From positions 62,001 to 126,000 of the forward strand of contig CBDHEY010000001.1 in the NCBI GenBank assembly GCA_965262305.1: 64,000 nucleotides of DNA, given 5' to 3'. The notes beneath the pieces are model-generated. The model ran no database searches. It worked only from the letters and a program-made list of their open reading frames with translations, and had not been told where the DNA came from. Source of the stretch: CBDHEY01 sp965262305. Lineage in GTDB: Bacteria > Pseudomonadota > Gammaproteobacteria > Pseudomonadales > Cellvibrionaceae. Made by a program: the position numbers and the translations under genes. How positions within the stretch are numbered: the first letter of the stretch is position 1; every line of letters starts with the position of its first letter. Shown here one piece after another: positions 7,958 to 17,126 of this stretch.

Positions 7958-10738
7958 ATGAAAAAGAAAAACTTAAATATTAGAGCAGGACTTGCAGCTT
8001 TCCCCTTTAGTTTGCTAAGCGTTGCTATTTCATCATCAGTTTTAGCTCAGAACGAGCAAACTACAAATGATTCTTCTGCAGAATCAAGCCAAAGACCGGT
8101 GATACAAAACCCACTAGAAGAAATGCTAATTCTTGGTCGTCAACAAAGTGCCGCCCAAGATCTTGTATTAGAAAGGATGGAGTTCGATTCACAGGTTGAT
8201 TTGTTAGGTGCTGACCAAATTGCGCGAGTCGGTGACTCTAATGTTGCTGATGCATTAAGAAGAGTTCCTGGATTGACATTAGTTGATGGTAAATTTGTTT
8301 ATATTCGGGGCCTGGGAGAACGCTACCAAAATGTTACTTTAAACGGTGCTGCAGTTCCTTCACCAGATTTAACTCGAAATGTGATACCACTTGATATATT
8401 TCCAACATCAATTGTCGAATCATTAGTAGTACAAAAAACCTATAGTTCCGATAAAGGCGCACATTTTGCGGGCGGATCTATTGATATTCGCACAACATCT
8501 ATACCAGAAAGCTTTATCGCGTATTTAGAAGGCGGAATTGGAATTAATAGTTTATCGGATGATTATCTTGATTATGCTGGAAACCATGACTTTGGTGACG
8601 AAGATGGCTCAAGACAAGTTCCAGCCGAAGTTAGACAAACACTAGCTACGACCCATATTGAGGATGGTGATTTTAACCTTGATGCTGAATCTATTCGTCA
8701 GACCGCAAATCGTAGTGGAAATCCGATTACTATTGAAGAAGCACAAATAATTAACCGTCAATTGGCGCTGGGTTTTAATCGCGATCTTGACGTTACTCAA
8801 AAAGACAGCTCTATTCAAGATTTTAGCTATGGAGGGGGTATTGGAAACGCATTTGACTTTGGTGACCAATGGAATGCAGGTGTATTAGCAACATTAAATT
8901 ATGGAGAATCTATTCGAACTCAAAACAGAATACAAAGAGTTTTAGAAGAACCGAATCAAGAATTCACTGAAACGACAAAAAGCACGCAAAATGCGAGTCT
9001 TACGGCTACTTTTGGAGCTTCTTTGAGATGGGGTGAAGATCATACATTAGAAACAAAAAACTTTTTCGTTCGAAATACGGATGATGAAGCTTTTAGTTCT
9101 GATGTTTATGACGATACATCAGATTTTAGTTCGGGTAATGGGTTCAGAGAGTTTGAAACTTTATTTGAACAAAGAGAATTGCAGATACTGCAAGTTTCAG
9201 GAAAACACAAGCTTGGTTTCGATACACAAGATTTACTCGGCTTTAACGATTCTTTTTTAACCGACTTAGAAATAAGTTGGTTTTATTCTGATTCTGAAGC
9301 GACTACCGACATCCCTAACGCATCGACTGCTATTGCGACATTTAATAGAGATCTTGACACAAATGAGATTAGCAACGTTAATGTAACCGTTGGTGGAAAC
9401 GCAAGTGTAGGTCTTTTATTAGAGACACTAGATCTCCAAGACGAACTAGAAAGCTCTGGCATCGATTTTAAACTTCCATTGTCAACTGGAGATTGGAGTT
9501 TTGAACTTAGCGGTGGATTCAGAACGGATCGAAGAGCTCGGATTTCGGATCAGTTGAACTTAAGAATTACGGGAGACCAAATAGCTAACTCAGCTGGAAC
9601 GGAATCAGTATTAGAAACTTTTTCTGATGCAAATATTAACAACCCCGATTTCAATTTTAGATTGAGTATAGCTTCATCAGATTTTGGTCCAAGCTTAGCT
9701 TCGACTCAAGTTGATTCAAGCTACGGGAAGTTACAAATTGATTGGGATAACACATGGGAACTCGTAATAGGTGCTCGATATGAAGACTACCGTCAAGTTG
9801 GTGTTGAGTTTAACCCTTTGGCACGAGCTAGTGAAATTATCATCTTTGATACTGATGAATTTAACGAAGAGACGCCACCACCAGGTATTTTCCAAGAAGA
9901 TGATGTTTATTATACAGCCTCGTTAAGATTTACTACTCAAGACTTCTGGGCTGAAGACTTCAACCTACGATTGAACTGGAGCGAAACTACCGTCCGCCCA
10001 GACCTTAGGGAAATTGTTGATACATCTTATCGTGATCCGGTGACAGATATAATTATTACTGGTAATCCAGCAGTTACTCCTTCAGATGTAACGAACATAG
10101 ACGTTCGCGCCGAATGGTTTTTTGGTAATGGAAATAGTTTTTCTGCGACCTTGTTCCAAAAAGACATTGATAACCCAATCGAAATTTTCTCTCAGCAAGC
10201 AACAGGAGCTGAGCAACGTGCGGAGGTACTTAACGCGGCCACGGCTGAAGTTACGGGAATTGAATTAGAATGGTTAGCTAATCTTGAGTTTTTAGGAGAA
10301 TATGGCTCTCAATTCTTCATCAGAGGAAATACTACTGCACTATTTAATAATGAGATTGATACTGGTGATCAGGAAGTAGATGTTACAAATAACCAGCGAG
10401 CTCTTACTCAAGCATCCGATTTTATAGCAAACTTGGTTTTTGGCTTTGACTCCGACGATGGGAAACATTCTGCTGGCTTAGCATTCAACACTTTTTCTGA
10501 GAGAGTATTTATTTCTGGTGTAGGTGGTGAGGAAGATAGATTTGAACAGCCGTTTGACTCTTTAGATTTGACTTACACTTACTTTTTTAGCGATGACTTT
10601 TCTCTAAAATTTAAAGCAAAAAACTTATTAGATGGGATGAATACGATTACCCAAGAGGATGACACAGGAGAAGAAATTACTGTGTTTGAGCAAGAAGTAG
10701 GACAAACGTATAGCTTAGCCGTAAGCTATAAATTCTAA
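7958..10738 (+). CDS. TonB-dependent outer-membrane receptor
   Basis: 926 aa. A signal peptide of about 30 residues ends SSSVLA. A TonB-box-like stretch (EEMLILG, 54-60) follows. The plug domain (about 70-180) has DALRRVPGLTLVDGKFVYIRGLGER-type features, including VYIRGLGERY and GSIDIRTTSIP. The remainder has the alternating aromatic pattern of a 22-strand barrel and ends in Phe (SYKF), the usual outer-membrane C-terminus. It imports a ligand using energy from TonB-ExbBD. The ligand is unknown; the preceding surface lipoprotein is the best contextual clue. No siderophore or carbohydrate genes lie beside it. Confidence 0.92.
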   Translation: MKKKNLNIRAGLAAFPFSLLSVAISSSVLAQNEQTTNDSSAESSQRPVIQNPLEEMLILGRQQSAAQDLVLERMEFDSQVDLLGADQIARVGDSNVADALRRVPGLTLVDGKFVYIRGLGERYQNVTLNGAAVPSPDLTRNVIPLDIFPTSIVESLVVQKTYSSDKGAHFAGGSIDIRTTSIPESFIAYLEGGIGINSLSDDYLDYAGNHDFGDEDGSRQVPAEVRQTLATTHIEDGDFNLDAESIRQTANRSGNPITIEEAQIINRQLALGFNRDLDVTQKDSSIQDFSYGGGIGNAFDFGDQWNAGVLATLNYGESIRTQNRIQRVLEEPNQEFTETTKSTQNASLTATFGASLRWGEDHTLETKNFFVRNTDDEAFSSDVYDDTSDFSSGNGFREFETLFEQRELQILQVSGKHKLGFDTQDLLGFNDSFLTDLEISWFYSDSEATTDIPNASTAIATFNRDLDTNEISNVNVTVGGNASVGLLLETLDLQDELESSGIDFKLPLSTGDWSFELSGGFRTDRRARISDQLNLRITGDQIANSAGTESVLETFSDANINNPDFNFRLSIASSDFGPSLASTQVDSSYGKLQIDWDNTWELVIGARYEDYRQVGVEFNPLARASEIIIFDTDEFNEETPPPGIFQEDDVYYTASLRFTTQDFWAEDFNLRLNWSETTVRPDLREIVDTSYRDPVTDIIITGNPAVTPSDVTNIDVRAEWFFGNGNSFSATLFQKDIDNPIEIFSQQATGAEQRAEVLNAATAEVTGIELEWLANLEFLGEYGSQFFIRGNTTALFNNEIDTGDQEVDVTNNQRALTQASDFIANLVFGFDSDDGKHSAGLAFNTFSERVFISGVGGEEDRFEQPFDSLDLTYTYFFSDDFSLKFKAKNLLDGMNTITQEDDTGEEITVFEQEVGQTYSLAVSYKF

Positions 10739-10770
10739 ATTCAAGAAACTAAAAATTTTGTGGAATAAAG

Positions 10771-10794
10771 GCCGCGCTTAGCGCGGCTTTTTTG
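10771..10794 (+). terminator. Rho-independent terminator after the TonB-dependent receptor
   Basis: GCCGCGC-TTA-GCGCGGC stem with a three-base loop, followed by TTTTTTT. It begins 32 bp after the receptor stop codon. Confidence 0.92.
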
Positions 10795-10822
10795 TATCCG
10801 ATCAGCACTAAATTAGAAACTA

Positions 10823-11207
10823 ATGCAAAACGCACCCTGTCCTTGCGGAAGTCATAAATTATTCGAGCATTGCTGTGGTCGGTTTTTAACCGCAAGCGAA
10901 ATCCCAAAAACGCCAGAAGAACTTATGCGCTCACGCTATTCAGCTTTCTTTTAAAAACACACATTGGTATAGCCTCAGAATCCTCCGTACTGCCATAAAA
11001 GGCAATTCAGGTCATGTTGAGTTTGTTGCGTTCTTTACATCGCATGACGGCAATTTAAATCAGTTACACGAGGCATCCGAATTTTGGTTAGAAAACGAAC
11101 AATGGGTATACTATGAAGGAAAAGTTCTAGATCCAATTAAACTTGGAAGGAATGATCCTTGTTGGTGCGGAAGCCTTAAAAAACTTAAAAAATGCCATCC
11201 AGAATAA
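10823..11207 (+). pseudogene. YchJ/UPF0225 family SEC-C protein gene, broken by internal deletion and frameshift
   Basis: The first frame (10823-10954) reads MQNAPCPCGSHKLFEHCCGR, then a PEELMRSRYSAF motif, and stops at TAA 10952-10954. The second frame (to TAA 11205-11207) carries THWYSLRILRTAIKG, GHVEFVAFF, a SEFWLENEQWVYYEG segment and GRNDPCWCGSLKKLKKCHPE. Together they give both ends of the YchJ family: a zinc-binding SEC-C motif at each terminus and the central fold. About 30 residues are missing at the junction compared with YchJ as I recall it, and the frame shifts there. The gene is very probably inactive. A sequencing error alone would not explain the missing residues. Confidence 0.85.
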
Positions 11208-11509
11208 TTATCCCGTTAATTCACCAACTTCCTGGATAAAATTTACAATTTTTACTTTACAAAGTGAATGCTTTTTATGCCAAATGCAATTATTGGCGTA
11301 CACACTTACCTTATTACTTGATTTATTTTATTTTTATGCTTTAGGCCCCGACCCCTCTACTTATAACAATTTATTATTATCTACCTACTACACATAGCGT
11401 TTGGTATTTAGTAGTATCTGAACAAAGATTAACCAGTTTTAACGTTTTGTCATTTAAACAGATTAATTTTGCTTATTAAATGACCTCAAATAAAGTAGGA
11501 AATTTTATT
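11208..11509. other. 302-bp intergenic region, no feature seen
   Basis: AT-rich sequence after the broken YchJ-type gene. A frame that continues through here from 11143 is the wrong frame of the pseudogene and has no family resemblance. Ribosome-binding site AGTAGGA near its end serves the DUF3135 gene. Confidence 0.5.
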
Positions 11510-11842
11510 ATGTTTGAGCCTTGGCCTGATTTTGATGAGATGCTCGTTTTGGCAAAGACAGATCCCAAAAGACTTGATGACCTCCTTAAAAAGAGGGTCG
11601 ATCGTCTAATTGACTCCGCTCCAGAAAGAATACAAAAGCGTCTTCGCGGGATTCAATTTGAAGTTGATTGTCAAAGAAAAATTCAAAAGAGCAGTTACGA
11701 TGCTTGCAGAAAAATTTCTGAAATGATGCACGATTCGTTAATGGATTTAAATCGCGTTTTGAACAACTATCCAAACAGTAGCTTCGAAGAAAACAAAAAT
11801 CTCGAATCGGCAAAAGTAATCAATCTTCGTGCTGCTAATTAA
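11510..11842 (+). CDS. DUF3135 family protein
   Basis: 110 aa from the preferred start. The open frame begins at 11480, but the ATG at 11510 (MFEPWPDFDEML) has AGTAGGA at a suitable distance and matches the usual start of the family. The protein is alpha-helical and charged, with the family pattern FDEMLVLAKTDPKRLDDLL, IDSAPERIQKRLRGIQFEVD and SEMMHDSLMDLNRVL. Function is unknown; members are small cytoplasmic proteins of gammaproteobacteria. It stands alone, 53 bp from the convergent dinB gene. Confidence 0.78.
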   Translation: MFEPWPDFDEMLVLAKTDPKRLDDLLKKRVDRLIDSAPERIQKRLRGIQFEVDCQRKIQKSSYDACRKISEMMHDSLMDLNRVLNNYPNSSFEENKNLESAKVINLRAAN

Positions 11843-11894
11843 GTTTCTCTTTAATCCATCGATCGAAAAATTTAAGCCTTATGTCTCTTAAGAC

Positions 11895-12953
11895 TTACCC
11901 TTCGAAAAGCTCTAATTGAATAGCATCGTCGTTATTTTGGAAAAACCTTACACCAATACCTAACAACCGCACTGGCTGAGATTTTCTTTTTAAGGCTTCT
12001 TGCATCAAGTTTTTATAGTCAGAAATTCTGGCCGATGTTCCTATCCGCTCTAACGTTGTCGTTGAAAAATCGTTGAATTTCACTTTCACATAGGCTTTGG
12101 CGATTCGATATCGAGCATCCAAGCGCAACATACGACTTTTAAGCTGAACTAATAACTCAGGGAGCTGAGCCATACAAGAGTCTTCTGAGGAAAGATCTTC
12201 TGAAAAAGTGTGTTCTACACTTAGAGATTTTCTTTCATGATGCGGTGTTACAGGACGATTATCTTCACCCTTGGCCAGCTGTGCGAGCTTAACTCCATAG
12301 GATCCAAACTGCTTGGTTAACTCTACCAAACTTTTAGTACGAATATGTTCACAGGTTTCTATTCCTAAACTCTTTAATTTGTTAGCAGTTACCCGCCCTA
12401 CTCCATGAATTTTTTTTACGGGAAGACGTTTAACAAAATCATCAACCTTACTAGGTGTAACAACATATAACCCGTTTGGTTTATTCCAATCACTGGCAAT
12501 TTTTGCAATAAATTTGTTAGGCGCTACCCCAGCAGAAACAGTGATGCCCAATTCATTATGTATACGCTGGCGGATCTCTTCCGCAATTAATGTCGCACTG
12601 CCAGACAACGCTTCGCATTCACTCACATCGAGAAAAGCTTCATCTAAAGATAAGGGTTCCACTAATTCAGTATAATCATAAAAAATATTACGCATCACGC
12701 TGGATGCTTCTCGATACTTTTCCATATTACCAGGAACAATAATTAAACCTGGACAGAGTCTCATAGCCAATGCCGATGACATGGCGGAGTGCACGCCATA
12801 CTTTCGAGCCTCATAGTTGCAGGTTGAAATTACACCACGACGTTCCGAACTGCCACCTACTGCTATGGGAACACCACGTAATTGCGGGTCATCACGCATT
12901 TCAATTGCAGCGAAAAAACAATCTGCATCGCAATGTATAATTTTTCTTTGCAT
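11895..12953 (-). CDS. dinB: DNA polymerase IV
   Basis: 352 aa from the preferred start. Y-family polymerase for translesion synthesis. Catalytic motifs are intact: DADCFFAAIE near the N-terminus (first metal-binding Asp) and SLDEAFLDVS (second acidic pair). A helix-hairpin-helix region (VKKIHGVGRVTANKLKSLG) and the little-finger domain follow. The frame is open to 13016, but methionine 22 (12953) starts MQRKIIHCDADCF, as in homologues, and the longer start would lie inside the LexA box. The C-terminus ends QLELFEG; residues QLELF resemble a beta-clamp-binding motif. Probably SOS-induced. Confidence 0.94.
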   Translation of the reverse strand: MQRKIIHCDADCFFAAIEMRDDPQLRGVPIAVGGSSERRGVISTCNYEARKYGVHSAMSSALAMRLCPGLIIVPGNMEKYREASSVMRNIFYDYTELVEPLSLDEAFLDVSECEALSGSATLIAEEIRQRIHNELGITVSAGVAPNKFIAKIASDWNKPNGLYVVTPSKVDDFVKRLPVKKIHGVGRVTANKLKSLGIETCEHIRTKSLVELTKQFGSYGVKLAQLAKGEDNRPVTPHHERKSLSVEHTFSEDLSSEDSCMAQLPELLVQLKSRMLRLDARYRIAKAYVKVKFNDFSTTTLERIGTSARISDYKNLMQEALKRKSQPVRLLGIGVRFFQNNDDAIQLELFEG

Positions 12954-12982
12954 ATTCAATAAGTACACACATTCAATAATAT

Positions 12983-12998
12983 ATGTTTTTTTATACAG
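12983..12998 (-). promoter_or_regulatory. LexA (SOS) box upstream of dinB
   Basis: On the minus strand the sequence reads TACTGTATAAAAAAACATAT. The 16-base core CTGT-N8-ACAT differs from the consensus CTGT-N8-ACAG in one base and has the preferred AT-rich centre. It lies about 30 bp upstream of the chosen dinB start, which is normal for LexA control of this gene. Confidence 0.8.
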
Positions 12999-13152
12999 TA
13001 TAACAAGTTTTGTCATGAATACTATATTTTGTGTAATTTAACACCTATTATCACTAAACTAGGGTAAAACATTTCGCGTAAAAGAATAGATTGGCATTAT
13101 TGATAAAATGTTCGAGAATAGCACGACGTAAAAACCCCAATGTGCAACAGTT

Positions 13153-14145
13153 ATGAGTTCTTCCAGAAATTCCCATTTGTTTAGTATCGCCCCAATGATG
13201 GATTGGAGTGATCGCCATTGTCGTTTTTTTTGGCGCTTATTAACAAAAAATACACGCCTTTATACGGAAATGGTTGCCTGCGGTGCACTAATTTATGGTG
13301 ATAAAGAACGGTTTCTCAATTACAACGAAGAAGAACACCCCGTTGCATTGCAAGTGGGAGGCAGTAATCCAGAGGAATTAGCTCAGGTTGCTAAGATGGC
13401 AGAGAACTGGGGTTATGATGAAATAAATCTAAATTGTGGCTGCCCAAGCGACCGAGTCCAATCTGGAAAGATTGGAGCAATACTGATGGCAGAACCCGAC
13501 CTTGTTGCACGATGTATTACCAAAATGATTGAAGCGAGTTCGATTCCGGTAACAATAAAACATCGTATTGGTATTGATGACATGGAAGATTATTCCGATA
13601 TGTGTCATTTTGTAGAAACAATTGCGAAAGCGGGATGTGAAACATTTATCGTACACGCACGAAAAGCCTGGCTGAAAGGATTAAGTCCGAAAGAAAACCG
13701 CGAAATTCCGCCATTAAAATATGACCTAGTACATCGATTAAAAAATGAATTTCCACATTTAAACATTGTAATAAACGGTGGTATTACCAATGTCGAACAA
13801 GCACTTACATTAAGTGAAGACGTAGACGGTGTAATGATCGGAAGGGAAGCCTACAACAACCCCTACTTTTTAGCGGAAGTCGATAAGCGTGTATTTAAGG
13901 ATTATAAATCAGTGACACTAAGCAGAATGGAAGCTGCTGAAGCTTATCAACACTATTGCGAAAAACAACTCTCTCAAGGGGTGCGATTGCATCATATGAC
14001 ACGTCATATACTTGGACTCTTTCAAGGTCAGCCTCGCGCGCGACTATTTCGAAAATACCTGACTGAGCAAGGGTGCAAAACTGGAGCGACTATTCAAGTG
14101 CTTGTTGATGCGTTGAAAATTATTAAAGGAGAAAGTATCACTTAG
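13153..14145 (+). CDS. dusA: tRNA-dihydrouridine synthase A
   Basis: 330 aa, normal length. FMN-dependent reduction of uridines 20/20a in the tRNA D-loop. APMMDWSDRHCRFFWRLLT (13-31) and TEMVACGALIYGD are DusA-type. The catalytic cysteine is C97 in NLNCGCPSDRVQ. KHRIGIDDMEDY and the FMN-phosphate region INGGITNVEQAL, DGVMIGREAYNNPY are intact. It is divergent from dinB, with 199 bp between them. The Shine-Dalgarno is weak, but homologues also begin shortly before FSIAPMMDW. Confidence 0.96.
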   Translation: MSSSRNSHLFSIAPMMDWSDRHCRFFWRLLTKNTRLYTEMVACGALIYGDKERFLNYNEEEHPVALQVGGSNPEELAQVAKMAENWGYDEINLNCGCPSDRVQSGKIGAILMAEPDLVARCITKMIEASSIPVTIKHRIGIDDMEDYSDMCHFVETIAKAGCETFIVHARKAWLKGLSPKENREIPPLKYDLVHRLKNEFPHLNIVINGGITNVEQALTLSEDVDGVMIGREAYNNPYFLAEVDKRVFKDYKSVTLSRMEAAEAYQHYCEKQLSQGVRLHHMTRHILGLFQGQPRARLFRKYLTEQGCKTGATIQVLVDALKIIKGESIT

Positions 14146-14205
14146 TTAAAACATGATCGTTCCAACTTTTGAAATCACCATCATAATAATATTTGGAATA
14201 GATCA

Positions 14206-15426
14206 ATGAAGAAATTTATATTTAGTTTTTTATGTGCTGTTTTTTTGGGACTATCTGCATGTGGCGGTGACGACAAGGATAATTCTCCGGATTTTCCTCA
14301 AGCGATCGAAGTCACTCCGTCACCAACTCCAACGCTCAGTGCAAGCCCCACAGTGTCACCAAATCCAACACCTTCTTTATCTCCATCACCCGCGCCAATA
14401 ATTACACCAGATAATGCGAATCGTGTCTTCACCAATCAAGCCATTACAGGAACAGGTCTCGCCGGAAATGGGGAGACCTGGGAGACTGTATCGAATGCAG
14501 GTGTAGAAGTAAGAACGTTTGATCAAACCATTAACGGCAGTGTCATTCCGCGGCGCTTTTTACTTTACCTACCTGCGAGTTTCGATCGTAATGAAACCTA
14601 CCCACTTGTGATCATTTTGCATGGCGCTAACATCAATGCGGAAATCACTCGAGAATTCGATACAGATAGAGATTTAGAAGCATTAGCCGACCAAGAGGGG
14701 TTTGTTTTGGTTTATGCAAATGCAAGTGCAAATGCACTACCGCAACCCTCTGATGATCCATTTTTTGCCAACATCGGACAATGGGTACGCGGCCCTGCGG
14801 GGCTCCAGGGAGACCTAAATTATCTGGTGAGAATTGAACAGGAATTGGCGTCTTTGTCGATTAATATTAACCCCGATGTCAGGTTCATTTCTGGAATTTC
14901 CAATGGTGGTGAAATGGTGCTTATTGCCTCAGAACAGTTGGCGCCAAGATACCGAGCCGCCTTTGCAGGAATCCCAGTTCCGGTTAGTCTTAGATTGACA
15001 GATATCAATACATCAATGCTTTTTTACTATGGTGAAAATGATCCAATATTTTTGCCCAATTTCCCTAATAATGGAAATCAAATGGCTCAAATAGCCAATG
15101 ATTGGGCACTTGCCATAGGCGCAGAAAATGGTTTTACAGATAGTGATTTTATTCAATTAGCCGACGTCGTCGTTGAAGGAGAAAACTACTTAGGTAATGC
15201 TCCAATATCATTGGCAACGCAAAACAGTCGGCTTTTGGATGCAACAAAAGTCGCTCTTGACGGCCAAAATCAGGTGAGAGTGATAAAAAGCCCTAACGGT
15301 GGTCATGGAATCGCGCACCCACGACAATTTGATCAGGGAACTATCGATATGGTTACGGGGTTTCGAAATCAAGACCTAAACTCCGTGGAAGAAATGTGGC
15401 TTTTCTTCGAGCAGTTTATAGACTAA
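14206..15426 (+). CDS. Lipoprotein esterase/depolymerase, PHB-depolymerase/LpqC-like alpha/beta hydrolase
   Basis: 406 aa. The lipoprotein signal ends LSAC (Cys19). A Pro/Ser/Thr linker of about 35 residues follows, as in secreted polysaccharide-degrading enzymes. The hydrolase domain begins near 95. LVIILHGAN (134-142) gives the oxyanion strand. Ser232 in GISNGG is the nucleophile, Asp279 (YGENDPIF) the likely acid, and His367 (GGHGIAHP) the base. This matches the esterase PHB-depolymerase/feruloyl-esterase group (CE1-like). The substrate is undefined: a polyester or a sugar-linked ester are both possible. It stands 60 bp after dusA and is followed by a strong hairpin. Confidence 0.82.
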   Translation: MKKFIFSFLCAVFLGLSACGGDDKDNSPDFPQAIEVTPSPTPTLSASPTVSPNPTPSLSPSPAPIITPDNANRVFTNQAITGTGLAGNGETWETVSNAGVEVRTFDQTINGSVIPRRFLLYLPASFDRNETYPLVIILHGANINAEITREFDTDRDLEALADQEGFVLVYANASANALPQPSDDPFFANIGQWVRGPAGLQGDLNYLVRIEQELASLSININPDVRFISGISNGGEMVLIASEQLAPRYRAAFAGIPVPVSLRLTDINTSMLFYYGENDPIFLPNFPNNGNQMAQIANDWALAIGAENGFTDSDFIQLADVVVEGENYLGNAPISLATQNSRLLDATKVALDGQNQVRVIKSPNGGHGIAHPRQFDQGTIDMVTGFRNQDLNSVEEMWLFFEQFID

Positions 15427-15448
15427 TTCTGTTAAAAACGCGGTAAAA

Positions 15449-15477
15449 GCCTTGGCTAACGCCTTCGTAGCCAAGGC
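15449..15477 (+). terminator. Strong hairpin after the esterase gene, probable terminator
   Basis: Perfect 10-bp stem GCCTTGGCTA / TAGCCAAGGC around a nine-base loop, 22 bp after the esterase stop. The sequence after it (CTGTCTTC) is only moderately T-rich, so termination is likely but not certain. Confidence 0.65.
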
Positions 15478-15555
15478 CTGTCTTCAAAACGCCACGTAAA
15501 AAGCGTAAAATACGCATCAGCAAACCATTTTATCAACCTACCAATTGGTAATTAC

Positions 15556-16509
15556 ATGACAAGTAAACTAGATCAATTAAAGCAATTCACCGACGTTGTT
15601 GCTGATACTGGCGATTTTGAAGCCATTAAAAAGTATCAACCTTTAGACGCGACAACCAATCCTTCTCTTATCTACAAAGCGGCTCAACTACCCCAATATT
15701 CATCTATCGTAGATGGCGCTATCGAATATGGTAAAGCGCAAGGTGGCAGTGATTCAGAACAAATGAGCGCCGTGCTAGACAAGCTTGCTGTAGGTTTTGG
15801 TGAAGAAATCTTAAAAGTCGTACCAGGTCGTTGTTCAACCGAAGTTGATGCGCGTTTGTCATTCAACAAAGATGCTTCTATTGAAAAAGCCAAGAAAATC
15901 ATAGGCTTGTACGAAGAAGCTGGAATATCAAAAGATCGCATTCTAATTAAATTAGCCTCTACGTGGGAAGGTATTCGCGCGGCAGAAGAGCTTGAGAAAG
16001 ACGGGATTAATTGTAACCTGACATTGCTTTTCAGTTTTGCTCAAGCGGCGGCATGTGCTGACGCAGGGGTTTTCTTGATCTCCCCGTTTGTTGGCCGAAT
16101 TCTTGACTGGTATAAGAAGGCAACAGGTAAAGAGTCTTACCCATCGTTGGAAGATCCAGGTGTAGTATCCGTTACTAATATTTATAACTACTACAAGAAA
16201 AATGGTTACAACACTGTTGTTATGGGTGCAAGCTTCAGAAACATTGGTGAAATCGAAGCGCTTGCTGGTTGTGATCGCCTAACAATTAGTCCAGCACTTC
16301 TTGAAGAACTTGCTAATGACTCTGGGGAATTAGTGCGTGAACTAGACCCATCTAAGTCTTCTAGTGCTCCTGAAAAGATTATTTATGACGAGCCAAGCTT
16401 CCGCTTTGCAAATAACGAAGATGCAATGGCAACAGAAAAGCTTGCAGAAGGTATCCGTGGATTCACGAAAGATACACTAAGCCTCGAAGCATTCTTGAAA
16501 GACAGATAA
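15556..16509 (+). CDS. talB: Transaldolase
   Basis: 317 aa, the length of the TalB class. Transfers a dihydroxyacetone unit between sedoheptulose-7-phosphate and glyceraldehyde-3-phosphate in the pentose phosphate pathway. The Schiff-base lysine is K132 in RILIKLASTWEG. DATTNPSLI (31-39), VPGRCSTEVDARLSF, and ISPFVGRILDWYKK are all present. The next gene starts 6 bp after the stop, so the two are probably co-transcribed. Confidence 0.97.
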   Translation: MTSKLDQLKQFTDVVADTGDFEAIKKYQPLDATTNPSLIYKAAQLPQYSSIVDGAIEYGKAQGGSDSEQMSAVLDKLAVGFGEEILKVVPGRCSTEVDARLSFNKDASIEKAKKIIGLYEEAGISKDRILIKLASTWEGIRAAEELEKDGINCNLTLLFSFAQAAACADAGVFLISPFVGRILDWYKKATGKESYPSLEDPGVVSVTNIYNYYKKNGYNTVVMGASFRNIGEIEALAGCDRLTISPALLEELANDSGELVRELDPSKSSSAPEKIIYDEPSFRFANNEDAMATEKLAEGIRGFTKDTLSLEAFLKDR

Positions 16510-16515
16510 GTTCGT

Positions 16516-16965
16516 ATGCTAGCTAAAATCAAAGCTTTTTTTGATTCTCAGCTAGCTGACGAATCAGGAGAAATGAGCGAGGATAGAAGACGCCTCGCTT
16601 GTGCTGCGCTTCTTATTGAAGTGGCTGTGATCGATCAAGAGTTCGATGATCGCGAACTAAAGTCACTTCAATCCCTCCTTATTTCCCAATTTGGTATCAC
16701 AGATGACGAATGCGAAGCTCTGATAAGCTTGGCACACAATGAAAGTGAAGATGCCACATCAATGTACCAGTTTACTCGCTTAATTAATGACCAATGCTCC
16801 AATGAAGAAAAATTTCAGCTTCTCAAAGGCATGTGGATTATTGCCTATGCCGATGGAGAACTGGATAAGTATGAAGAATACATCATTCGAAAAGTCACTG
16901 ATCTTATTTATATGAGCCACGGGGACTTCATCAGAGCCAAACACGAAGCTCGATCAAGCAAATAA
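16516..16965 (+). CDS. TerB-like (tellurite resistance TerB fold) protein
   Basis: 149 aa, all helical and acidic. LACAALLIEVAVIDQEFDDRE and LLKGMWIIAYADGELDKYEE are the two repeated acidic helical motifs of the TerB-like fold, each with a D-E/D metal-binding-type turn. The family includes TerB and many unlinked cytoplasmic proteins of unknown role, so tellurite resistance should not be inferred. It follows talB by 6 bp, a linkage seen in other gammaproteobacteria as far as I recall. Confidence 0.82.
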   Translation: MLAKIKAFFDSQLADESGEMSEDRRRLACAALLIEVAVIDQEFDDRELKSLQSLLISQFGITDDECEALISLAHNESEDATSMYQFTRLINDQCSNEEKFQLLKGMWIIAYADGELDKYEEYIIRKVTDLIYMSHGDFIRAKHEARSSK

Positions 16966-17126
16966 ATATCACTTTTCGTCATGAATATGGCGCAATCCAT
17001 AACATCACAGAAGACACCTAAAACACTGGGCCACACCAAATCTACTACACTCATATAAGTTGAATCGCATTACAACGCGATTGTTGTGTTGGGAACTTTT
17101 TAGTGGACTTAATTTGGGTTTAGAAT

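Noticed and set aside
11143..11397. Plus-strand frame of 84 codons over the end of the YchJ-type pseudogene
   Set aside because: It is a wrong frame of the pseudogene; the real second frame carries the CWCGS motif and ends at 11207.
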